Notes: generated by a model from the letters alone, not told the origin. A stretch of DNA of 64,000 nucleotides from Notamacropus eugenii (GCF_028372415.1 NC_092875.1:146042856-146106855); one strand, 5' to 3'. Positions 34,252 through 44,339 are shown, counted from the stretch's first letter. A program made the numbers and translations.

Positions 34252-37200
34252 ATGTGTCTATCATCTTTCCTTCTCTCCTTCCTTCCTTCCTTTCTTCCTA
34301 CCTTCCTTCCTTTCTTCCATCTTTCCTTCCTTCCTTCCTTTCTTCCTTCTCTTCCTCCATCTACATGGGGAATCATGTCCTTACAAGTGGGTACTTTATC
34401 CAAAGGAATATAAATTTTGATCCCTTAAACCTCACAAGATATCTTGGGGTTTGTGGATTAGATTTTTTTCTTCTCTGCTTATTCTTTCTTTTAAAAAATT
34501 GTGACAATTAACTCTTGTCTCATGCAGTTTCGTTTATGATCTTTTCAAATAGAACTCTTGAAAATCAGGTTTTGATAAGGCTTATTGGAATTCAAATGGA
34601 ACTACTTGACTATGCCTTTAAATCCAAATCACTCTGGCTGTCACTGACTGGACCAATAATTGGTCCCAGATCAAACTTCATTTGCTCATTGCTTGGGTTT
34701 TGATAACTCAGAGTGAATGTAAATAGCAATTGTTTCTGTTCTGGCCAAAAACCATGAAGGCCTTCCTCTTCCAGACTGATTCTTTTGAGCAGGAAAATGA
34801 GTTCATCTTTTGCCTCAGTTTTTATCTAGTCTTAAATCACTGAATGGGTGTTGCCTCAGACAAACTGAGACCTAGAAAAGACTTTAGTTTAAAAAAGGCC
34901 CAAGTCTGCCCCAGTATTTGAAGTTATCTCCAGTCGTCCTGACCTATATCTTGCCACTGGACTCAGATGACTCTGGACGGGAAAGTGAGACTTTGCATAG
35001 CTCTGCCTTGCTTAAATCCAATTCACTTGCAAGTCAAGACATCACCCTTCTGATGTCATTGGTCTTCTTTGAGAATGAAGGATGAACAACATTTTGCATA
35101 GTTGGTAAATAAAGACTATTCCATATCTTACATCCATATTGTACATTGAGTGGCTAGATGAGAGGTAAGAAACCCACATTTGGGGCAGCTCAGTGGCCCA
35201 GTAGCTAGAACTGGGAGTCAGGAAGACTCATCTTCCTGAGTTCAAGTCTGGCCTCAGACACTTACTAGCTATGTGACCCTGGGCAAATCAGGTGACCTCA
35301 TTTACCTCAGCTTCCTGATTTATAAAATGATCTGGAGAGGGAAATGGCAAGCCATTCCAGTATATCTTTGCCAAGAAAACCCCAAATAAGTTCATGGAGA
35401 GTCATCCATAACTGAAATGATTCAACAACAATAGCAAGGCAGGAGCTATAGCTTGAGTCAGATTTCCCATGAGTTTTACTTCAGGGTGGGGACAGTGAGT
35501 CAAACATATTCTGACACCCCTCCCCACCATGGAGACCCTATTCCAGGATTAACCTGAGATCCACATAAATTCAGGATAGTCTTGGGGGCAGATGCTGTCC
35601 AGGGTGCTAGCAAAGCACAAGTTGCTTTCCTTCCCATTGAATGTAAACTCCTTGAGGGTATTTTTGTCTTTGCATCCCCAACACCTAGCATAATACCTGG
35701 AACACAGTAAATACATGCTCACTGATTAATTAAATCCTTAGTTAACATACACAAAAGAAGGAGAACAAAGAGAGTACAATATGGTGATATGATTGAGTGA
35801 GCCCTTACCAAAAAAATCATCAGGAAACTTCCTGTGTGGCAACAATCAGGTTTGGAACAAATTTTAATGAGACATTTTGTAGATCTCAACTGTTTTCTGA
35901 GTCAAACAAAACAAAACAAAATCCTAATAACTATGCCTCTAATGTACAAGTTCATGATGCCCCCAAAGATTTGTCTGCTGTGGAATAGGGACTAGACCCA
36001 TGAATTCTTTGATAAGGAACTTCCAGGTGATAAAACTCCCTCTACCAATTGCCTAGAGTACTCAAAAGTTACAGGGCCATCTCCATTCCTCCTGATCTAT
36101 ATCTTGCCTCTGGACCCAAATGACTCTGAAGGAAAAAGTGAAGCTGGTGATCTTGCACAACCCTCCCTCATTCAAATCCAACTGATTTGCCAGTCATGGC
36201 TTCACCTCCCTGATGCCACTGTCCTCCTTCAAAATAAAGGACAAACAACAACTCAGGTGTTACATGACTTGTCCAGAATTGCATAGTCAGTATGTGTTGG
36301 AAACAAAAGAATAAAGATCTTCCTAGCACAGAACCGTCTTTTGTATATACAGTTTTAATGTGGACCTGGAGCACTGCTTTGACAGGAATCATTGTGGTGC
36401 AAGAAATAGAAGTATGTTGCTCTTAGAATTAATAAGACCTGACTTTGAATGCCTCTTCTAACATTTACTGTCAAATTTCAAAGTGCTATATAAATGTCAA
36501 AGTGCTAAAGAAAAAAAAAACAGTCTATTACTGTCATTTTTTACATTGCACACTGGTAAATGCCATAATCTGAATCTTAGATTAAATTAGAGATACTGTT
36601 GGGCTTCTTTTGCCCTATGCCCTCCCCCTTACCTCTGTTACAAACTGTCTCAGTTTCTTTTTTCCTTTCCTTAGAGGCTGCTTGGCTCTTCTCCTGAGGA
36701 TCTTGGCATGCAGATATTGTATCCGGTCCCTCTCTACTTCAGGATAGAATGACCCAGACACTAGGATTTTAAATTGCATCAGGATGGAGGACAGTAAACC
36801 CAGCACCACCAGCATCAGGATGATGACACTTAGTGGGATCCACGTTTTAGACATAAAGAGCTCAGGTTTGGGGATGCAGTTGGGCTCAAACAGAGATATA
36901 TAAAAGGAAGAGTCACTTATGATGTCATGATTTCCCTTCACCTAAAACACAAGCAAAGTCACATTATAAATACCTACTGTATGCTAGACATTGTACTAAG
37001 TTTAGAGTTTACAAAAAAAAAAAAATGTTATAATAATCCCTGCTATCAAGGAGCTCAAAGTCTATTGGGGGATCCAACTTATAAACAACTACAAACAAAC
37101 AAGATATATACTAGATAATTTGGAGATAATCTCAGAGGGAAAGCATTGAGGGGGATCAGGAAGATGTTTTGCAGAAGGTGGGACCTTAGCTGAAATTTGA

Positions 37201-40200
37201 AGGAAACTGGGAACTGGGGCATGGGAGGCAGAATTTTAGGCATGGAGAACAACCAATGAAAATGTGTGGAGTTGGAAGATGAAATGTTGTGTAAGAGGGA
37301 ACTTCAAGGAGTCCAGTGCCACTGGACTGTAGAGTATGTGGAGAGAAATAAGACTGGAAAGGAAGAAATAAGCCATATTATGAAGGGCAAAAAGTCAAAG
37401 CAGAGTTTTAGTGTAGAAAGTGGTGGATTTAGAATTAGGCCTGGATTTGAATTCCACTTACTGCTAGTTAGTATTGATTACAGGCATGTCACAATCTTTT
37501 TGAGGCTCTGTTTTCTTATCTGTAAAATGGGTTTAATACTACCTACAGTGCCTACCTCATAGAACTTCGAGGATGCAAAGACATAAAATATGTATGTTAT
37601 GTCATATATATGTTTATAGCACTTTGAAAACTTCAAAGTATAATATAAATGTAATAATAAATGGGGTTTTATTCTTTAAATCCCATCTGGTTTTGATATC
37701 TACATCTCTTCTTTTTCAAAGCTATAACTTCGTAAAGTTTTGCCATTCTTAGCTTTTATTTCTCACGTTTGATTAAAAACTTGATCCCAAAAGAAGAGAT
37801 TGTTCTCATTTGGATCTGGTTCCAATAAAAGGGGGGATTAGATTTTATGTAGCTCCTCCCTGGGGAACCAGCCTTTCCATCTAGACAGGAATATTCTAGT
37901 CTAATATAAATGATAAGAGACTAAAATATCTTCTGAAACAACATTCTGTGACCACAGAAGATGACCAGTTTGTTGTTAGACACTAAAATATACTCCACAA
38001 TAGAGTCTATTTTTCTGATGTTTCTTCCACATTTTTTTTCTGGAGGTCTTTAAAACTAGAATAATGTTTTGTGTTTCTGGGGTATATTCTGGGCTAGAAA
38101 TAGTTGCCGCCTTGCTGATTGAAGCAAAAAAAAAAAAATGGATGAAACAGGTACCATCCCAAGGTCAATGTGAACTAGTTAATATTGGCCCAGAATAAAG
38201 GAGTTGACATTGATGGTCATGTAATGAAGCCAATAAGGATAAGTCAGGTTTGTAGATTCAGCTTTTCTCCCTGACCTAAGAAAGTCATTTAATCTCTCTG
38301 TGGATTAGTTTTCTCATTTGGAAAACAGGAATTAATGGACCAGATCCTACCCATGAATAACATATTCCAGTTTAAATGAGGTACCTTGGGGCTTGAGAAT
38401 TAATCTCAGGGTAGTGTGATGTTTAGTGAGGTCCTCAATTACTATCCCAACACCCCAATACTCTTGTGGCCACAGACTTTGTATGCTATCCTGATCATAC
38501 TCAGGAATCGACTTATTCCTCTTGCCTGTTTAGACATAACAGAGGCACTGCAGGACCCATAGAAATGTGGTAAAGAGGATTACTAGCCTGTTGTCTAGGG
38601 AAGAAAGCAAGGGAAACAATTTCAGTGGCGTATCCCTAATTAACAAATTAAAAATGAACCTTTGCAACTAAATAGGTAAGTTTAGTTCTCCTGAGCAAAT
38701 ATGCCAGTTCTTTCCCACTATTGAAATTACCAAAACACCCTGACTTAACAGCTAATGAGAAATCCTGCAATAAGAAATCAGCATGTGGCCAATTTCGTGG
38801 TGGTGCAGTAAGCATTTCATCAAGGCATCTAAGCAGGGATTTGAGAGTTGGGAAGTTGGGTTATAAATGAAGTGAGTAAACGCTTTTGTACTTAACTCTT
38901 TCAGGAAAGCAGAGTGATTCATTAAGTGTTCCTCAGCCACTACCCTAGGCCAGGGCATCATTTCTTTTCTCTTGGACTAATGAGTCAGGCTTCTAGCTTG
39001 TCTCACTGATTCAGATCTGTGGATCCATCCTACAGACCTGGAACATTTCATCTTTAAAAGCATAGTGTTGCTAGCATGGTGTTGCTAGCATGGTAACCTT
39101 GGGCAAGTCACTTTCCCTATTGGGGTGTCCATTTTCTCATCCGTAAAATGAGGGAGTTTGAACTAGATGATCTCTGAAGTTCTTTCCAACCTTCAGCCTA
39201 TGATCCTATTCAACTGTTCTTTGCCAACCAATGTGTTTGAAAAATTGTAGGGGACCTGCTCACATAGACCATGTGAACAAACCGCTCAATAGATTCAGAC
39301 ATTTAGCACCTATGAAGAATCCAATGGCAAAATCAAAACAATATTAACAAGCTCTGTCTTGCTGTCCCATTGGGAAGCGTCCCATTTCCCAATTATTTCC
39401 ATTACTGTTCCTTCCTTGTCACTCCCTATCATTCCCTGTCCTATCTTGTTTACCCTCTGGCCTGTTTCATAATGCCTTGCCTTCCCACTCCTCCTCACAC
39501 TGAAGTCTCTAAATTCTTCAGGCTTTGAGCTCCCACCTTTTTTATTTTCTTTCTGTATCCAGGGGTGCGTGTGTGTGTGTGTATGTGTGTGTGTGTGAGT
39601 GACAGAGACAGACAGAGACAGAGACTGTACTGACTTTGGCCTTAAGGAAAGCATTAACCACCAACGGAAAACATCACTGCATTCATAAACACTCCTAAAT
39701 TTAAGCAGCCAAAAAATGAATCTGATCATAGGCTGAAAAATGTAGGAGAGAACCATGGAAATGGTACTTTGTCTCTCCTTTTCAATTCCATTACGTAGGC
39801 TAGTGTCTGTATTTATATCCTGCATAGCAAGCATTTTAAAGAGCATTAGATGTTTCCTGTTTAAGTCTAAATAGTCCCTCTTCTCAGATCTGTTCCTTGC
39901 TTCTCAGCAGGTACATTGCTCGCTCTCTCATTTACTTAGCTTTTTCAAGCTGATTACACTGAACACCACCCCACCCCCTCCCTAGGCCCAAGGAATTAGC
40001 TAATTATAAGGCACCCCAGGGCTCCTGGTTCTTAGAGTAAGTTCCAGGAATGACGGAGCCTCTGTTTCAACTTGCAACCAACACAATAAAATTCAAAAGA
40101 ATTTAAAATAATTGTATTTAGTCTGGCAAAAATAAGATTCCTCTCTTCTATCTCTGTTTCCCTCTTCTCTTCTACTTTTGATCCCTCTCCCTTTTCTTCC

Positions 40201-43161
40201 TTCCTCTGTTCCTCCCTTCCTCCCTCCTTTCTTTTCTTCCTTTATCTTTCCTTTTTTTTCCCTCCTCTCTTTCTGTCTTTCTTTCCCACTATCTTCTCAC
40301 TATTTGTTCTTTCTTTTCCTTCTTTCTCCTTTCTACTCACATCCATTTAATGGATCCTCTCTCCAAACAAATCATGTAGATCACCTGAGGAATCTTCCTC
40401 TCCCATGAGGCCCTCCAAAAATCTACTCCTAGGCTTAAGGTCCTGTGGTTCTGCAAAGCATAGCTCATGGATTCTCACTGATGTATGTACTTCTACTAAA
40501 CAGCCAAAAAGTACATTGAGTTCAGAGCAAAGGCAATTGATGAAGTAGCATAATAGTAGCAATAGAACATTTTCTACTGTGGGATTTGGATCTAACTTCT
40601 CTAACTCCAAATCCAGTGTTTTCTTCAATGTACTATACTGCCTGTAATTACAAGTCAGAAGTCAAATACTATCCAAAAGGAAAATTTCAGCTCCTATTTG
40701 AAAAGTGAAACCTATCCTGCTTCCAAATTGATCATAGAATCACAGATTTGAGTTAGAGGGGTCTTGGCACAAATTTCTTATTATTTCATCCAAGCTTCCT
40801 TCTTTTGGATCATAGGATTGTAACTCTAGGGTTGTGAGGGACTTCAAAGGGCACTTTGTTCAATCACTTCATTTTACTGATGAGGAAACTGAGGCACAGA
40901 GAGGTTAACTGACTTGCCCAAGAATGGTTATTGTTTAATATTCTTGATCAGTTTACTTACAAACTGCGAGTTACTAACTGTGTGATCATAGGCAAGTCAC
41001 TTAAACTCTCAGCCTCAGTTTCCTTATCTGTAAAATGAACATGGATCAATCGATCAACAAGTATTTATTAAGCTACTATTACCTATACTGGAGATATAAG
41101 TACAAAGAATGAAATAATCTGTAATCACTTTTCTGAGGGGAGAGACAACGAGGACCTATAAAATATATATGCGGCTTAAGAGCAAAGTGAATAAATTCAA
41201 ATATATTCAATGCAGTTAAATGCAAGGCTGCTTAGGAAGGAAGAGTCTAGTGGTTGAAGCATCAGGCAAGTCTTCATGCAGAAGGTGATTCTCAAGCAAT
41301 GCCTTAAGGGAAGAAAAGTAAGGTAGAGGTAAAGAGGGAGTACATTCTAGGCATGTAGAACAGTGCAAAGGCAAGAATTTGAAAGGCAGAACGGCATAGA
41401 TGAGGACTATAGAAGATCAAAATAGTGTTTGTTTCATACAGTGGTGGGGAAAGGTTAATATAAGCAAAATTAGAGGCAACAGTGAATAGAGCCCTAGAGT
41501 CTTAGAGAGGAAGCCCTGAGTTAAAATTTGTCCTTGTAGCTTACTAGGCTTATGACCCTGGACAAGCCCCTTAACCTTCCACAGCCTCAGTTTTTTCATC
41601 TATAAAATGGAGATAATAATAGTATCTGCTTCCCAGGGTTGTACGAGGATAAAATGAGCAAATATTTGTTAAGCCTTTTGCAAATCATTATATGAATGCT
41701 AGCTATAATTATATCCTACAAAGGTGTGTTATTGTCATTAATATGAATCTGTTCATTAGAATTCCTTCTTACCTTGCTAGGTACAATTATCATTTAAACC
41801 CTGGAAGAACCTACCTTGAAAACTTATTTATTTGTTTGTTTAATAAAATTTTTTTGAAGGAAACTAATTTAAAGGAACTGTGATTAGCTTAAAGTCACAT
41901 AACCTAGCTGAATCTCTGGGTCCAAATGCAGTAAGAATGTAATTTAGTGGAAAGCACATGAGACCTAGGGTCTGAGAGCCTGGATTCAAATCTTGCCTCT
42001 CTTACTATCTGGGCAAGTCACTTACTTCCCTTCCCTTCAGTTTCCCCATCTGTAAAATAAGATTTTGGGACTAGGTGACCTCTATGTTCTTTCCAGTTCC
42101 AAATCTATGCTCCCATCATCCTCACTTACCTCATCATATAGTTTCAAGTGAACCTCCATTCCTGGCAAGTTTTGGAGATGTTTGTTGACTGAAGAAATGA
42201 GCTGATACAGCCCATAATCCATGGCTGCAAACATGGCCCAGACATAAAGATTAGTCAGTATGGGAAGGAAAAACAGTCCAAGGCTTCTCTTCTCCTTAGG
42301 AGTCAAGCAGATGGAAGGAATGAGAATATATTTCTTTCTTTCCTGCTTATTGAGTGGAAGGACGCAGGACCTTTTGTGATGCCTCTCACTTTCATCAAAC
42401 TGAATGAAATGCCTGGTGATGTAGATGTTTTCAAATCTACAGCTACGAGGGCCCAAGAAACGCTTCATGAAGAGTCCTGTACTGCGGAGGACTAGAGCAA
42501 ACCCAGTGATGGTCAATAGCCCTTGGCCCAGGGAAGATACCACCTCTGTGACAGTGGTTACATGGTCTATCACACTTAGGATTTCTCCTTTGGTGTCATT
42601 TAGTCTAATCTCAAAGGCTTTGCTGGGACTGAAAATAGACATGGCCAAGGTGTGATTCCAAGAGACAATGTCTTCAAGCAGAATGACATCTGTGACAAGA
42701 CTATAAAGCCACTGAATTGCTTCAATGTATTTGTTCAAGAGAGGAAAATGGATAGTAAAGCTTTTGATACTGAGGTTGCAGGTCATCCCTTCCAACAGGC
42801 CTTTCAGGTTATGGAAGATATTTTTCACATGGCCAAATGTCACAATCCCTGTTCCAGCAGCAATCAGAGCATTTCTGCCTTCACGTAGTCCACAAGAGAG
42901 AAAGAAGAGAATAGCAAAGCAGCGTATATGCTTGGACCAACACAGTAGGGTTGACATAATAATCCATAAAGGAATGAAGAAGATTGCCAAGGATGACAGG
43001 AACCAATACAATCCAAGATATAAGAGCACAGTTGAGATGAAGCCAACCACACAGCAAACTCCAAAATGCTGCAAGAAACCCTTCCATCCAGGGCTCCTTG
43101 GAGACAAATAAAATCCCCAAAGATATAAGAAAACTTCAATGATTGAGGTCCTAACATTCAT
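30324..43161 (-). CDS. DCSTAMP: DCSTAMP, dendritic cell-specific transmembrane protein (three coding exons)
   Basis: Multi-pass membrane receptor needed for fusion of mononuclear osteoclast precursors and macrophages into multinucleate cells; it is also expressed in dendritic cells. The coding sequence joins 43161-42130, 36941-36633 and 30398-30324 (minus strand), giving 471 codons plus stop against about 470 in human. All junctions are phase 0. Visible features are the SPRSPGW N-terminal motif, LREGRNALIAAGTG (93-106), RFLGP (234-238) and FEPNCIPKP in exon 3. Hydrophobic helices lie near 34-53, 54-74, 81-110, 207-232, 296-316 and 380-401. NxS/T sites are at Asn129, Asn169 and Asn188. The match to human was recalled, not aligned, but it covers the whole length, and OCSTAMP/DCST1/DCST2 would not match so closely. 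RANKL/NFATc1 induction is known for the family. The promoter was not found. Confidence 0.95.
30548..30730 (-). mobile_element. L2 LINE 3' fragment in DCSTAMP intron 3
   Basis: CTATAAACATTTATTAAATT, GGCATTATGGGAGGTACTAG and CTCTACCCTCAAAGAACTTA are the antisense L2 terminus, about 150 bases from the exon 4 acceptor. Confidence 0.65.
30903..32560 (-). mobile_element. Long L2 LINE copy in DCSTAMP intron 3
   Basis: The antisense copy runs without large gaps from the terminus (AATCAATAAACATTTATCAA, GTGCCAAGCACTGTCCTCAG) through the 3' region into reverse transcriptase (GATCAGAAGCCAGACTGTAA near 32287). It lies in the DCSTAMP direction. A (TG)n tract sits at 31421-31466. A 125-codon minus frame at 31937-32314 is a scrambled piece of its coding region. 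It is defective. Confidence 0.8.
31421..31466 (+). repeat. (TG)n microsatellite within L2
   Basis: Twenty-three consecutive TG units just after the L2 block CCACTAGAGTTTATTGAG. Confidence 0.95.
32640..33090 (+). mobile_element. L2 LINE 3' end in DCSTAMP intron 3
   Basis: TCCTAGTCTTCTTACATCAT, AAAATGTAAGCTCCCTGAGG and GTATTTTTATCCCCAGGGCT are L2 in sense. It lies back to back with the antisense copy at 30903-32560. Confidence 0.65.
33100..33890. other. Intron 3 stretch with no recognised repeat
   Basis: No gene, splice-flanked exon or repeat family was recognised. Short frames at 33179-33481 and 33209-33418 are mutually antisense and look like chance. Confidence 0.5.
33893..34035 (+). mobile_element. 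Marsupial SINE, second family
   Basis: CCTGACCTATGTCTTGCCAC, GAGAGAGTGAGGCTGATGAC and AAAATGAAGGACAAACAACA mark the body and 3' end. It is antisense to DCSTAMP, in intron 3. Confidence 0.75.
34103..34252 (+). repeat. (TATC)n tetranucleotide microsatellite
   Basis: About 150 bases of TATC units with a few TATCA interruptions near 34155-34202, inside DCSTAMP intron 3. Confidence 0.98.
34262..34353 (+). repeat. (TTCC)n microsatellite
   Basis: TTCC units with scattered changes directly follow the TATC tract, forming a compound repeat. The long Ser/Leu/Tyr/Ile frames across both tracts are artefacts. Confidence 0.95.
34925..35093 (+). mobile_element. Marsupial SINE, second family
   Basis: CTCCAGTCGTCCTGACCTAT, CACTTGCAAGTCAAGACATC and GAGAATGAAGGATGAACAAC form a well-preserved copy, antisense to DCSTAMP. 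Confidence 0.8.
35182..35432 (+). mobile_element. MAR1-like SINE with RTE-type tail
   Basis: GGGGCAGCTCAGTGGCCCAG, CTATGTGACCCTGGGCAAAT and ACTGAAATGATTCAACAACA give a nearly complete sense copy. Confidence 0.85.
35635..35735 (+). mobile_element. L2 LINE 3' terminus
   Basis: GAATGTAAACTCCTTGAGGG and CCTGGAACACAGTAAATACA are the L2 end in sense. Confidence 0.75.
36065..36255 (+). mobile_element. Marsupial SINE, second family
   Basis: CTCCTGATCTATATCTTGCC, GTGAAGCTGGTGATCTTGCA and AATAAAGGACAAACAACAAC form a well-preserved copy, antisense to DCSTAMP. It is the third in this intron. Confidence 0.8.
36633..36941 (-). CDS. DCSTAMP: DCSTAMP exon 3
   Basis: Acceptor GCTTGTGTTTTAG|GTGAAGGG and donor AACAGAG|GTAAGG bound 309 bases, phase 0 on both sides (residues 345-447). 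It encodes VKGNHDII, the FEPNCIPKP stretch, the last membrane helix (IPLSVIILMLVVLGLLSSIL) and the basic cytoplasmic segment ERDRIQYLHAKILRRR. The first codon is GTG (Val), not a start. The site where human has an NIS glycosylation sequon reads YIS here. Confidence 0.93.
36955..37400 (-). mobile_element. L2 LINE 3' end abutting DCSTAMP exon 3
   Basis: TAAATACCTACTGTATGCTA, GCTATCAAGGAGCTCAAAGT and GAAGGTGGGACCTTAGCTGA are the L2 3' end in the DCSTAMP direction. It ends about a dozen bases before the exon 3 splice acceptor (36942/36943). Confidence 0.75.
37415..37665 (+). mobile_element. MIR/THER1-like SINE
   Basis: GGATTTGAATTCCACTTACT, TTTTCTTATCTGTAAAATGG and GCACTTTGAAAACTTCAAAG are head to tail in sense, with an extra tail stretch. 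Confidence 0.65.
37670..39060. other. Intron 2 stretch with no recognised gene
   Basis: Largely non-repetitive, apart from a degenerate MIR-like block near 38270-38350 (GAAAGTCATTTAATCTCTCT). The short minus frame at 38752-38961 has no recognisable similarity or splice context. Confidence 0.5.
39090..39210 (+). mobile_element. MIR-like SINE 3' part
   Basis: CTTGGGCAAGTCACTTTCCC, CATCCGTAAAATGAGGGAGT and AACTAGATGATCTCTGAAGT are MIR core and 3' blocks in sense. Confidence 0.7.
39565..39625 (+). repeat. (GT)n and (GACAGA)n microsatellite
   Basis: A GT run with one TATG interruption, then GACAGA repeats. The 178-codon minus frame (39310-39846) reads through it as His-Thr repeats and is not a gene. 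Confidence 0.9.
40138..40345 (+). repeat. Pyrimidine (C/T) tract in DCSTAMP intron 2
   Basis: About 200 bases of almost pure C/T, dominated by TTCC and CTTT units. On the DCSTAMP sense strand it is a purine tract. Confidence 0.9.
40795..40922 (-). mobile_element. MIR-like SINE fragment
   Basis: GATGAGGAAACTGAGGCACA and GAGGTTAACTGACTTGCCCA are the antisense MIR core. A sense MIR piece with GATCATAGGCAAGTCACTTA follows at 40960-41045. Confidence 0.7.
41045..41440 (-). mobile_element. L2 LINE 3' portion in intron 2
   Basis: AACAAGTATTTATTAAGCTA, ATGCAGAAGGTGATTCTCAA and GAGTACATTCTAGGCATGTA are antisense L2, in the DCSTAMP direction. Confidence 0.7.
41472..41712 (+). mobile_element. MIR/THER1-like SINE
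   Basis: GTGAATAGAGCCCTAGAGTC, CTTATGACCCTGGACAAGCC and CAGGGTTGTACGAGGATAAA are head, core and tail in sense. Confidence 0.75.
41938..42115 (+). mobile_element. MIR-like SINE adjacent to the exon 2 donor
   Basis: GGATTCAAATCTTGCCTCTC, CTGGGCAAGTCACTTACTTC and TTTGGGACTAGGTGACCTCT are MIR in sense. It ends about 13 bases from the exon 2 splice donor (GT at 42129-42128 on the minus strand) and is antisense to the gene. Confidence 0.7.
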
Positions 43162-43195
43162 GCTGCACATAATGGTGTTGTCACTGATGGAGTAT
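42130..43195 (-). CDS. DCSTAMP: DCSTAMP exon 2 (first coding exon)
   Basis: The exon runs from the acceptor CTTATTTCCAG|ATACTCC (first base 43195) to the donor GATGAG|GTAAGTGAGG (last base 42130). It holds 34 untranslated bases and codons 1-344. The start at 43161 (MNVRTS) aligns with the human start and has A at -3. An in-frame ATG nine bases upstream (43170) has A at -3 and G at +4, so a protein three residues longer is possible. The exon encodes the N-terminus, the first membrane helices, the extracellular part with Asn129, Asn169 and Asn188, and most of the DC-STAMP domain. Two overlapping minus frames inside the exon are shadows. Confidence 0.95.
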
Positions 43196-43469
43196 CTGGA
43201 AATAAGAGGGAACAAAGGTCATCAGTTGTTTTTGAGTGTAGGCTGTGGCTGTGGTGTTTTTATACTTGACATCACCACCAAGTGAGTTTTATATCACTGA
43301 CATCCCCAATCAAGGAGTCTTCCAACCTCTGCTTGACTATTTCCAGTATTTTACCCATCACAGTTATTGCTGCCAATTCAATTTTATTCAATTAAAGTCA
43401 ATTAGCAAATGTTTATTTAATCATCAACCATGTACAAGATGAGAAGGTAACTTGTCACAGAGGAGACAA

Positions 43470-43625
43470 ATTGGCCTAGGATTCAGAAAATCCTGGGTTC
43501 AAGTCCTATCTCTGACAGATATACTAGCTGTGTGAGGAGTCTGAGTTAAATAAGTTATTTAATGCCTCAGTTCTTTAGACAATACTCTATAATAATAAGC
43601 TAAAGAATAATTTGCTTTGATAGAG
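43470..43625 (+). mobile_element. THER1/MIR-like SINE fragment in DCSTAMP 5' region
   Basis: TTGGCCTAGGATTCAGAAAA, TGGGTTCAAGTCCTATCTCT and TATTTAATGCCTCAGTTCTT are sense SINE blocks, truncated at the 3' end. Confidence 0.55.
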
Positions 43626-43684
43626 GAGGTTTCCTCATAGGGAGTTTTTTACACCAATAAAATGGCAAATCTGTACTAAAAAAA

Positions 43685-44090
43685 GTTTAAGGCACTATTC
43701 TAGGCATTAGGGAAACAAAATTTAAAAAAGAAAACAGTGGCCATCCTCAAGGAATTTACTTTCTATTAGGTGGGAGGGAGTGGAGATTACTACAAAGTAC
43801 ATATGAAATAATTTCAAGGAGACAGTGGAATTAGGAGGTTAAACATAGACCTTGGACTTGAGCGGTGCTTTTAAGAAAGCTAGGGATTCCAAGGTAAGGA
43901 GGGTACGCCTTTCAGGAATAAGAAACCACCTCTAAAAAGCATAGAGTGATCATGGATAATGACTAAACAAATACTGATACATAAAAGTAATATAATATTA
44001 CATGCAATAAGAAGCAACAAATGTGAAAAGTACAGAGAAGTATGAGAAGACTTACATGTGTCCAGTGAGAGTGAAGTAAGCCTGATCAGG
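43685..44090 (-). mobile_element. L2 LINE 3' portion
   Basis: AGGCACTATTCTAGGCATTA, CATCCTCAAGGAATTTACTT and AGAAAGCTAGGGATTCCAAG are diverged antisense L2. Confidence 0.6.
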
Positions 44091-44094
44091 AAGG

Positions 44095-44335
44095 AAGGAA
44101 ACAAGTATTTATTTAAGCACTTGATATCTGCTCAGCACTTTACAAATATTATCTCATTTGAACCTGTAAGGTAGGGGCTAATATTATTCCCATTTTACAG
44201 GAAAGGAAACTGAGGTAGAGCAAGGTTAAATGACTCATTCAGAATTACATAGCAAATTACATGCCTGAGGTAAGATTTCAGGTCTTTCTGACTCCAAGTC
44301 CCGTGCTCTAGCCCCTGAACCACCTAGCTATTATT
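44095..44335 (-). mobile_element. THER1/MIR-like SINE
   Basis: CAGCACTTTACAAATATTAT, CATTTTACAGGAAAGGAAAC and GCTCTAGCCCCTGAACCACC are tail, core and head in antisense. Confidence 0.8.
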
Positions 44336-44339
44336 CTGA

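Noticed and set aside
34103-34353. Possible CRISPR-like array from regular repeats
   Set aside because: Simple tetranucleotide microsatellite without spacers, in a vertebrate genome.
34012-34511. Three overlapping Ser/Ile/Tyr/Leu repeat frames
   Set aside because: Product of the TATC and TTCC microsatellites.
39310-39846. 178-codon minus frame inside DCSTAMP intron 2
   Set aside because: It contains a (GT)n-encoded His-Thr run, matches no family, and DCSTAMP exons join cleanly without it.
42425-43157. Several open frames overlapping DCSTAMP exon 2 in other frames
   Set aside because: Shadows of the real exon on both strands.
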